From positions 1-33,695 of the forward strand of contig JAJFUV010000153.1 in assembly GCA_021372245.1 (NCBI GenBank): a DNA stretch of 33,695 nucleotides. The letters are read 5' to 3'. The notes below the pieces were generated by a model. That model ran no database searches, was not told the origin of the DNA, and saw only the letters and a list, made by a program, of their open reading frames with translations. The number at the start of each line of letters is the position of its first letter. The stretch's first letter is position 1. This stretch comes from Terriglobales bacterium. Its GTDB lineage: Bacteria > Acidobacteriota > Terriglobia > Bryobacterales > Bryobacteraceae. The position numbers and the translations under genes were made by a program. Positions 1-4,808 of the stretch are shown in pieces.

Positions 1-239
1 ACAGCGTGGTGACCATGGAGGACCTCTATTACGGCCAGCACGTGCACCGGTACGAGATCCAGGCCCTGGTGAGTGGAAAATGGAAGACCCTGGCTGCGGC
101 GCGCACTATCGGACACAAGAAGATCGACCGTTTTGCGCCGGCGACTGCCAGCGCCGTGCGGATCCGCGTGATCGAGTCATCCGACACGCCGCGCATCCGC
201 GATTTTGCGGTGTACAACACAACCGCCGGGGCAAAATGA
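1..239 (+). CDS. C-terminal end of probable alpha-L-fucosidase (partial, 5' end outside window)
   Basis: The reading frame is open from the left edge and ends at the TGA at 237-239, leaving about 79 residues. The visible peptide (VVTMEDLYYGQHVHRYEI, then GKWKTLAAARTIGHKKIDRF and a final IRDFAVYN) has the pattern of the carbohydrate-binding F5/8 type C-like domain that ends many GH29 alpha-L-fucosidases. Such enzymes release L-fucose from glycans, usually after export. The catalytic domain is not in the window, so activity cannot be judged. The ATG at 15 and the GTGs at 6 and 9 are internal codons. The family call rests on pattern memory of this C-terminal domain; another F5/8-type domain protein is the alternative. 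Confidence 0.7.
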   Translation, partial: SVVTMEDLYYGQHVHRYEIQALVSGKWKTLAAARTIGHKKIDRFAPATASAVRIRVIESSDTPRIRDFAVYNTTAGAK

Positions 240-308
240 TATACTGACAAATGTGCGGCGTTCGCAAGGTGGTCTAGCGCGTCTCGCACAGCCAAGTCAA
301 CCCAAATC
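240..308 (+). other. Intergenic leader upstream of tRNA-Lys
   Basis: These 69 nt lie between the fucosidase-like stop and the tRNA. A TATACT hexamer at 240-245 could be a -10 element for the tRNA, but no good -35 sits 16-18 nt upstream, so no promoter is called. I see no gene here. Confidence 0.4.
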
Positions 309-384
309 GGGCGCGTAGCTCAATTGGCAGAGCAAGTGACTCTTAATCACTAGGTTGAAGGTTCGATTCCTTCCGCGCTCACCA
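309..384 (+). tRNA. tRNA-Lys(CTT), complete with encoded CCA
   Basis: A full cloverleaf can be folded by hand. The acceptor stem GGGCGCG (309-315) pairs with CGCGCTC (374-380) with one G-U. The D arm is at about 318-333. The anticodon stem is AGTGA/TCACT with loop CTCTTAA, so the anticodon is CTT (342-344) for Lys codon AAG. The T arm is GAAGG-TTCGATT-CCTTC. The discriminator is A and CCA is encoded at 382-384. The last 47 nt (338-384) recur exactly at 8704-8750. The 3' half of this tRNA is therefore the attachment site of the element to its right, which rebuilds the complete tRNA on the left junction. Confidence 0.97.
338..384 (+). repeat. attL: 47-bp direct repeat overlapping tRNA-Lys 3' half
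   Basis: This 47-bp segment, from the 5' anticodon stem to the CCA end, is identical to 8704-8750. Matching stops at both ends (T337 versus A8703, T385 versus G8751). Tyrosine integrases commonly use the anticodon loop and T arm as the crossover region. The integrase gene starts its 3' end only 22 bp away, the usual arrangement. Confidence 0.95.
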
Positions 385-405
385 TCCATATCAATCACTT
401 AGCCG

Positions 406-1560
406 TCATTGGATCGCGGAGGGTGTGTCGGTTGTGGGGGAATTTGTGGGGACCCCATTTGAAACCGCGCCTTCGGCCCCGTCCGCTTCGGGCTTTTCCT
501 CTTTCGGCTTCGGTGTCAAGGCAAGCGCTTCCACCGCGCCGCGTTTCGCTGCCATCCGAATGTGGCTGTAGCGTTCCAGCATGGCGCGGCTCATGTGACC
601 CATGAGAGCAAGCATGGTGCTCTCCGAAACGCCGGCCTCTGCCATTTTCGTAGCCGCCGTGTGCCTCAGGTCATGAAGTCGGCAGGGTACTTTCGCTTCT
701 TTTCGGATGCTTCCCCATACGGTCTTCAGTGTGGAAGTCGGGCGCGTCGGGTCTGTCGGTTGCGGCTTGCCGAAGGGAAACAGGTAATACTCAGGGCGCG
801 TCTCGCCGAATTTCTTGGTGAACCACGCCGCGTGCATGGTGAGCAGGTTGAACAGATCGCTATTCATCGGGATCTGCCGCCCCGTGCCAGAAGACGTTTT
901 CGCGCGGCCCACCGTCAGCACCTTACGCTCGAAATCAACCTGTCCCCAGGTCGCGCCGGTCAGTTCTCCACATCGCATCCCCGTCAGTAGCAGGGCGCGT
1001 ATGATCGTTGCGGCCAATTGCCACCGCTTCTTCATCGCCGCCGCCTCAAGCAGCCGCTTTTCCTCCTCGGGCGATAAAGCGCGGCCCGCATCTTTCCGCT
1101 CTTCGAGTTTCCGCACCTTCGGCCAAAGGACGGACCATTTCCGCCCGATGGCCCGCGACAACTCGCCCAGTTCCATGTTGATAGTACGCCCGCACGCGCC
1201 CTCATTGAGCCGGGTCCTGATGTAGCGCCGGATTATCTCTTCCGTCAGATCGGGAAGAAGTGCGCCGCCAAGCAACCGCGTAACGTGCGCCAACCGCCCT
1301 TCCACGAACAGAACGGATTGTGCCCGGTGGTTGATACCGTAGCTCTCCATATACGGCTTCACCATGTCAGAGACGGAATTGATCCGGTTTTCCCGTTTCT
1401 CGGCTGGAATCCCGGCCAAAGTCTTCTCCAGCTCAAGCCGCCGGTTCCGCTCCGCCTCGGTTGCCACCGTCTTACGCGAAGTCTTCGCAGATTCCCGGAT
1501 GCGCCGGCCCGCGAAGATAAACTCGTACCACCAGACCTTCCCACGCTTGAAGACCGCCAT
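406..1560 (-). CDS. int: Tyrosine recombinase (phage-type integrase)
   Basis: This 384-aa site-specific recombinase probably inserts and removes the element at tRNA-Lys. The N-terminal part (about 1-60) has the basic arm-binding look (VWWYEFIFAGRRIRESAKT), followed by a SAM-like core-binding domain (about 62-150) and the catalytic domain (about 163-345). The catalytic set is visible: R196 in GMRCGEL, K221, H296 and R299 in RLHDLRH, H322 in GHMS, and nucleophile Y331 in ERYSH. The ATG at 1560 lies 3 nt after the stop of the 58-aa ORF upstream, so the two are probably co-translated. The last 20 or so residues (GVPTNSPTTDTPSAIQ) are encoded over the left copy of a 20-bp repeat (433-452) that also occurs near the right end, so gene end and a probable DNA site are superimposed. 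Confidence 0.96.
   Translation of the reverse strand: MAVFKRGKVWWYEFIFAGRRIRESAKTSRKTVATEAERNRRLELEKTLAGIPAEKRENRINSVSDMVKPYMESYGINHRAQSVLFVEGRLAHVTRLLGGALLPDLTEEIIRRYIRTRLNEGACGRTINMELGELSRAIGRKWSVLWPKVRKLEERKDAGRALSPEEEKRLLEAAAMKKRWQLAATIIRALLLTGMRCGELTGATWGQVDFERKVLTVGRAKTSSGTGRQIPMNSDLFNLLTMHAAWFTKKFGETRPEYYLFPFGKPQPTDPTRPTSTLKTVWGSIRKEAKVPCRLHDLRHTAATKMAEAGVSESTMLALMGHMSRAMLERYSHIRMAAKRGAVEALALTPKPKEEKPEADGAEGAVSNGVPTNSPTTDTPSAIQ
433..452 (+). repeat. Left copy of end repeat (candidate integrase arm-type site)
   Basis: The sequence TGTGGGGGAATTTGTGGGGA lies 48 bp inside attL and matches 8567-8586 at 19 of 20 positions in the same orientation. Each copy contains two direct TGTGGGG half-sites about 12 bp apart, as expected for paired arm-type sites bound by an integrase N-terminal domain. 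The left copy overlaps the last codons of the integrase gene. Confidence 0.6.
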
Positions 1561-1563
1561 TGC

Positions 1564-1740
1564 TCAGTGTCCCTTCCTGTTATCGAGTTCCCGCCACAGT
1601 CGCTCTTGCCGATCCGCCGGCAACTTGTCCAGTTCGGCTTTCAGTTCGGCCACCTTCCGTTCAAACCATGCCCGATCCTTCGGCGCCGCCTTCGTCTTCG
1701 GCTTGCCCGCCGCCCTCGAATCTTGCCGTTTTCCCTGCAT
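1564..1740 (-). CDS. 58-aa charged small protein upstream of integrase
   Basis: This short frame runs from the ATG at 1740 to the TGA at 1564-1566 and encodes 58 residues. It begins MQGKRQDSRAAGKPKTKAAP, continues with a predicted amphipathic helix (AWFERKVAELKAELDKLP), and ends RLWRELDNRKGH. A GAAGG ribosome-binding site lies 6 nt before the ATG. Its stop is 3 nt from the integrase start, and its start is 26 nt after the serine recombinase stop. Together these suggest a recombinase, small protein, integrase operon. I do not recognise a family. A small DNA-binding or coiled-coil accessory factor is possible but unproven. It was found by reading the gap between the two recombinases. Confidence 0.65.
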   Translation of the reverse strand: MQGKRQDSRAAGKPKTKAAPKDRAWFERKVAELKAELDKLPADRQERLWRELDNRKGH

Positions 1741-1746
1741 ACCGTA

Positions 1747-1766
1747 CCTTCAAAACTTACAAAACC
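1747..1766 (+). repeat. Dispersed element repeat, copy 1
   Basis: CCTTCAAAACTTACAAAACC lies between the recombinase stop and the 58-aa ORF start. It is noncoding on the minus strand apart from supplying the GAAGG ribosome-binding site. It matches 4684-4703 at 19 of 20 positions and the complement of 6894-6913 at 18 of 20. Confidence 0.75.
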
Positions 1767-2438
1767 CTATGCGGCCCGGAGTGCTTCCGCCACGTACTGA
1801 AACCGCCATGCCGTCCCGCGCCGGGTGGTGAAGCGTTGCCGGTTCAGTTCGTCCGCAATCTGCCGGGTGGTGTGGCCCGCCGCCTTCAACTCCCGGATGC
1901 GGGACAGAATGCCTTGCTCCGCCGGATCGGATTCCAGGTGCATCCCGTCCGCCGCCATGCGGAATCCGAAGGGGACCGTTCCCACCCGCTCACCGTTCGC
2001 CCGCTTATGGTGCATGGCGTCCCGCGTCCGTTCCCCAATGGCTTCCCGCTCCCACTGAGAAACCGCAGTCATGATATTGAGCACCAGCCGGCCCGCCGCC
2101 GTGCCCGTGTCCAGGGATTCGGCTACGCTCACCAGGGACACGCCGCGCCGGTTGAACCGCTCCAGCAGTTCGGCAAGGTCCTTCACACTCCGGGTGAGCC
2201 GATCCAACTTCGCAATGATAACGGCATCCACCGCGCCGGCATCCACCAGCGACAGAAGCCGCGCCATGCCCGGACGGTTCAGGGACTTCGCGGATTCGCC
2301 CGCGTCAATGATGACTTCGGCCAGTTCCGCGCCTTGCACCACTGCCATAGCGCGGACCTTCTCCGTCTGCGCTTCGAGCGAAACGCCGAAGTCCGCCTGT
2401 TTCTCCGTGCTCACCCTGACGTAGCCAATTGCCTTCAT
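1767..2438 (-). CDS. Small serine recombinase (resolvase/invertase family)
   Basis: This 223-aa protein carries the serine-recombinase catalytic domain at about 1-140: YVRVSTEKQ with the nucleophile Ser near residue 9, then AKLDRLTRSVKDL and the E-helix region WEREAIGERTRDAM. A short C-terminal helix-turn-helix follows (HTTRQIADELNRQRFTTRRGTAW). It is a small resolvase rather than a large phage integrase. The frame stays open upstream to 2969, but ATG 2438 is chosen because it starts exactly at the family N-terminus (MKAIGYVRVS). A TATAAT hexamer (complement of 2446-2451) ends 7 nt before this ATG, so the mRNA is probably leaderless. It may resolve multimers, invert DNA or help the tyrosine integrase; the sequence does not say which. 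Confidence 0.92.
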   Translation of the reverse strand: MKAIGYVRVSTEKQADFGVSLEAQTEKVRAMAVVQGAELAEVIIDAGESAKSLNRPGMARLLSLVDAGAVDAVIIAKLDRLTRSVKDLAELLERFNRRGVSLVSVAESLDTGTAAGRLVLNIMTAVSQWEREAIGERTRDAMHHKRANGERVGTVPFGFRMAADGMHLESDPAEQGILSRIRELKAAGHTTRQIADELNRQRFTTRRGTAWRFQYVAEALRAA

Positions 2439-2441
2439 AGC

Positions 2442-2489
2442 AACGATTATACCTAAACCCCCTTTAGGTAGTAACAAAAAACAATCGTT
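2442..2489. promoter_or_regulatory. Divergent promoter region with nested palindromes
   Basis: The inner palindrome TACCTAAA (2450-2457), 5-nt loop CCCCC, TTTAGGTA (2463-2470) is perfect. An outer pair, AACGATT (2442-2448) and AATCGTT (2483-2489), surrounds it. On the minus strand a consensus -10 TATAAT (2451-2446) lies 17 nt from a weak TTACTA -35, so the palindrome fills the spacer of the recombinase promoter, as an operator would. On the plus strand TAAGAT (2507-2512) may be the -10 of the 62-aa gene. The hexamers ATCGTT/AACGAT recur at 8444-8460 over the start of the first gene of the main operon. Confidence 0.6.
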
Positions 2490-2517
2490 AGCAGCCAAAA
2501 CCGGGTTAAGATAGGGC

Positions 2518-2706
2518 ATGGCGAAGAAGCGGCTTCCGCCCGAGGTGCTGGAGTTCTTCCGCAAACAAGGCGCGAAGGGCGGGAAGATCGGCGGAAAGCG
2601 TTCCCTTGAAACCATGACGCCTGAAGAACGCAAGGACCGCGCAAAGAAGGCTTCCGCCGCCGCCGTTGCCGCACGTAGGGCGAAGAAGAAGCGTTCCGAA
2701 GGGTAG
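2518..2706 (+). CDS. 62-aa very basic small protein
   Basis: This Lys/Arg/Ala-rich protein has a GAKGGKIGGKRSL segment followed by TMTPEERKDRAKKASAAAVAARRAKKK. The pattern (Gly-rich stretch, then MTPEER and an Ala/Arg/Lys helix) resembles small proteins common in phages and mobile elements; their function is generally unknown to me. Nucleic-acid binding is a fair guess from charge only. The start at 2518 lies 6 nt after a possible -10, with only AGGG ahead of it, so translation may be leaderless. It is transcribed away from the recombinase and sits 2 nt before an acidic 52-aa ORF. Confidence 0.7.
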   Translation: MAKKRLPPEVLEFFRKQGAKGGKIGGKRSLETMTPEERKDRAKKASAAAVAARRAKKKRSEG

Positions 2707-2708
2707 CC

Positions 2709-2867
2709 ATGCTTGAACCGGATCAGCCATTGCTCGAAGACCAGATAGACGAATGGAACGAAGAGGAACACGAGTTCGTCAGTCTGGTAGATCAGGCAAT
2801 CAAGGCGGGGACAGTCAAGGGCCGTCCCCGTGAGGCCGTGATCCCTCAGGATCGCTCCGAAGCGTAA
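2709..2867 (+). CDS. 52-aa acidic small protein
   Basis: The ATG at 2709 opens a 52-codon frame ending at TAA 2865-2867. It starts MLEPDQPLLEDQIDEWNEEE and ends AGTVKGRPREAVIPQDRSEA. The first half is strongly acidic, the opposite of its neighbour. The 2-nt gap to the preceding stop implies translational coupling, and the preceding frame supplies the purine-rich GAAGGG upstream of the ATG. No family is recognised. A toxin-antitoxin or charge-complementary pair is possible but nothing in the sequence proves it. Confidence 0.55.
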   Translation: MLEPDQPLLEDQIDEWNEEEHEFVSLVDQAIKAGTVKGRPREAVIPQDRSEA

Positions 2868-2911
2868 CCGCCGCCCGTTGTCATTCAACGGACCCGTTGC
2901 ATGACGGACAA

Positions 2912-3448
2912 TCAGCGCCGATCCCTCATCACACCGTCCATAAACGCCTGAACCGTGGCAAAGTCCCACTCGGGATGGTCCTTATCTGCCGCCTGTGCTG
3001 CCAGATCGGTCAGTCCAACACTTGGAGCGAAGTCACGCCACCCATCCATGAAGATGCTGGCCGATTTTTGCCCCTGCTTATTGCTGAATGTCGCCAGCAT
3101 TTCTTTAGTTTGGCCGTCGTACAGATAGGCCGCACTGTAGAACTTATCCTGGGGCGTAGAGAGGTCGGCTGTCGTAACGTCCAAACGAACGTAGCAGCGA
3201 TTGGATGTTGGATCGTAGTGTGATACCTGTCCTTGTGTAAGCGCGATTCCGATTACATTCTCATCCACGATTTTTTGGCCTAGTTCCGCGCAACGTGAAC
3301 GCAGACCAAAAGATTCGGTTGCGGTTGGCAATTGGAAACCAGCGGAGATTTTCAAGCTCTCCTTGCCTTGTTTCCAGCCAGCCCAATAGACGACAACCAA
3401 CAAAACGGCGCCACCGCACCCAAGCAGTAAGGAAATCAGTTTGCTCAT
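2912..3448 (-). CDS. Membrane-anchored hypothetical protein (element)
   Basis: This 178-aa protein has one N-terminal hydrophobic segment (about residues 3-24: LISLLLGCGGAVLLVVVYWAGW), followed by a soluble, mixed-charge domain with no cysteine-rich or catalytic motif I can name. It is probably anchored in the inner membrane with the bulk outside, or a signal-anchored protein. The ATG at 3448 overlaps the TGA of the HGG-motif gene (ATGA), so it is the last gene of the leftward operon. The frame is open further upstream, but the coupling and hydrophobic start support 3448. No homologue is recalled. Confidence 0.75.
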   Translation of the reverse strand: MSKLISLLLGCGGAVLLVVVYWAGWKQGKESLKISAGFQLPTATESFGLRSRCAELGQKIVDENVIGIALTQGQVSHYDPTSNRCYVRLDVTTADLSTPQDKFYSAAYLYDGQTKEMLATFSNKQGQKSASIFMDGWRDFAPSVGLTDLAAQAADKDHPEWDFATVQAFMDGVMRDRR

Positions 3449-3747
3449 TTCGAAAACTCTCCAGGATGCTCGTATTTCGTCGCGCTGCCGTAAAGCTGGG
3501 CCAACACGGTGCGACGATTTGTCAGCAGTTCCCAATAGTACCGCCATTCGGCTTTGCCTTTGCCGTATCGGCTGTGCTTCGTCTTCACTCGCCGAATATG
3601 CTCGATCCCCTCCGCCGTCTTCGGCGCCATGCTCAGTCCGCCGTGGTTCCTACAGCGGGTGAACCGCTGGCTTCGGGTGCTCCAGATTGCCGACGCCAAA
3701 CATTCCATCCCCCGCCGTGTTTTGGCCCCACACCGTGTTTTTTTCAT
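3445..3747 (-). CDS. HGG-motif small protein of phage/mobile-element type
   Basis: This 100-aa protein begins MKKTRCGAKTRRGMECLA, has a second Cys pair region (RFTRCRNHGG) and then LSMAPKTAEGIEHIRRVKTKHSRYGK. The combination CGAKTR..G..C, C..HGG, and S..PKT.EG..RIR is a recurring family in prophages and integrated elements. Four Cys/His ligands suggest a small zinc ribbon; its role is unknown to me. The start at 3747 is chosen because the family N-terminus begins there and GGGCGAGC precedes it by 7 nt. It overlaps the next gene by 4 nt. The usual STGPKT is SMAPKT here. Confidence 0.8.
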   Translation of the reverse strand: MKKTRCGAKTRRGMECLASAIWSTRSQRFTRCRNHGGLSMAPKTAEGIEHIRRVKTKHSRYGKGKAEWRYYWELLTNRRTVLAQLYGSATKYEHPGEFSK

Positions 3748-3755
3748 CGTTTGCT

Positions 3756-3844
3756 CGCCCTTTCGTCGGATGACTCCATCACACGCGCGTGTACTGCGCG
3801 GAAGACGCCCTTCGGTGGGAAGACTCAATGACGCGCGCGTACTG
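3756..3844. repeat. Imperfect tandem duplication, 50-bp period
   Basis: Two units, 3756-3796 and 3806-3844, share CGCCC, TTCG, GACTC, CGCGCG and TACTG in the same order at a 50-bp offset, about 80 percent alike by eye. They form the 3' end of the 116-aa gene and the leader of the HGG gene. The ribosome-binding/start region of the HGG gene (GGGCGAGCAAACGATGA) is also echoed at 3880 (GGGCGGGCAAACCATGA), so this stretch seems to have been duplicated and rearranged. Confidence 0.6.
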
Positions 3845-4129
3845 GTGCGAAAATCCGTGAGTTCGCCCTCGTTTCGTCATGGTTTGCCCGCCACCGCGCC
3901 GTAGATCGCACGTATTCGTTCGCAGAGTCTCTGAAGGTCCCTGGGCTATGCCCGCCTTCGGGAAGCCTTGCCTTGCGGCTTCTCCCGCGTTATTCATGGC
4001 ATCCAGAAGTTCTTCGTCCAACTCTTCAAGCGGGTGCCCGATGAAGACGGGTCCGTAGTGCTCCCGGCCCCGCCGCCACTTTGCCGCCCGCGCCTCTTCG
4101 ATGGGGACGTGAATCAACTTCTCAGTCAT
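3779..4129 (-). CDS. 116-aa hypothetical protein with composite C-terminus
   Basis: Translation from ATG 4129 gives MTEKLIHVPIEEARAAKWRR, an acidic helix (HPLEELDEELLDAMNNAGEA) and a basic tail ending SHQYARVIESSHRRASSAQYTRV. The start overlaps the end of the upstream 228-aa gene by 8 nt, indicating coupling. About 33 residues of tail, from an internal ATG at 3880 preceded by a good GGGCGGG, lie in the tandem-duplicated DNA. They may be an add-on or a separate small start. No family is recognised. The front half looks like a real conserved-type protein; the tail looks recent. Confidence 0.65.
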   Translation of the reverse strand: MTEKLIHVPIEEARAAKWRRGREHYGPVFIGHPLEELDEELLDAMNNAGEAARQGFPKAGIAQGPSETLRTNTCDLRRGGGQTMTKRGRTHGFSHQYARVIESSHRRASSAQYTRV

Positions 4130-4808
4130 CGCCGCCCGCCTTCCGCTCACCGTGCCGGACGGTTGCCGCCGTGATGCGGCCTGGTTTACCGGTGAAGCAT
4201 TGCTCTTGGAAAAGCCGGTTGAGTGCCGCCGCCTTCCACTCCGCCCACGGGATGCCCTTCGAGCACCAGCTCATTTCCTTCAACATCCGGTCCCGGACCG
4301 TCCATCGGGACTTATCTTCGATGGGTCGGCCCCTCGATATTTCGGGAGGTTCCATGGGGTCGGGCGTTTCCATGAGGTTGCCTTCCCACTGTTCCATCTT
4401 GGCCAGCACGTTCGTGGAGACGGGTTCACCATCCACCCGCCGCACCTTGTACCGCATGGGGATGCCCGCCCCATCCAGGTAGCGCAACGGCAGCCTGTCC
4501 GATCCGAAAGTGCGAAGCGCAGCCCGGACTTCCGGCCCGTCCAAATCACTCCACACGCCGATGGTTGCGCCACCTTCAAGAGCCGTGAGGCGGACGCCGG
4601 CCCGGTTCAGAATGGCGGACGCGCGCGCCAACTCCGCCGGGTCCGGCCCCACCTCAATCTCGGGAGATTCGGCGGAGGTGGCACATTCAAAACTTACAAA
4701 ACCGGGTTTTGATTGTTTTGTAAGTTCACTCTCCACCGGTTCCGCTAAGATTCGCACCTTCGGCTTCCAGTCCATCCAGCGGCTTCGGGTCGCCGGTTGC
4801 GTGCTCAT
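4122..4808 (-). CDS. 228-aa hypothetical protein of element replication operon
   Basis: The ATG at 4808 overlaps the primase TGA as ATGA, so the protein is made with the primase. The N-terminal 50 residues are low-complexity and include ELTKQSKPGFVSFE (28-41), encoded by the dispersed repeat and its inverted copy. A middle domain (about 57-130) is followed by a C-terminal part with Trp/Arg motifs (SRWTVRDRMLKEMSW, GIPWAEWKAAALNRLF). I do not recognise the family. The position directly after a primase suggests a replication accessory or DNA-binding role, but this is context only. An upstream in-frame ATG at 4892 is inside the primase gene and is not preferred. Confidence 0.75.
   Translation of the reverse strand: MSTQPATRSRWMDWKPKVRILAEPVESELTKQSKPGFVSFECATSAESPEIEVGPDPAELARASAILNRAGVRLTALEGGATIGVWSDLDGPEVRAALRTFGSDRLPLRYLDGAGIPMRYKVRRVDGEPVSTNVLAKMEQWEGNLMETPDPMEPPEISRGRPIEDKSRWTVRDRMLKEMSWCSKGIPWAEWKAAALNRLFQEQCFTGKPGRITAATVRHGERKAGGDD
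4684..4726 (+). repeat. Dispersed element repeat, copy 2, with inverted half-copy
   Basis: CATTCAAAACTTACAAAACC (4684-4703) is followed by a perfect 12-bp inverted match: AACTTACAAAAC (4691-4702) against GTTTTGTAAGTT (4715-4726), 12-nt loop. It lies inside the 228-aa gene and is translated on the minus strand as ELTKQSKPGFVSFE. This is the only copy that forms a hairpin. Confidence 0.75.

Noticed and set aside
1560..2456. 298-codon plus-strand frame opposite the serine recombinase and 58-aa gene
   Set aside because: It is antisense to a clear catalytic domain and has biased composition without motifs.
2439..2969. 177-residue N-terminal extension of the serine recombinase
   Set aside because: The frame is open but the family begins at ATG 2438, where a consensus -10 sits just upstream, and the extension overlaps the convincing 62-aa and 52-aa genes.
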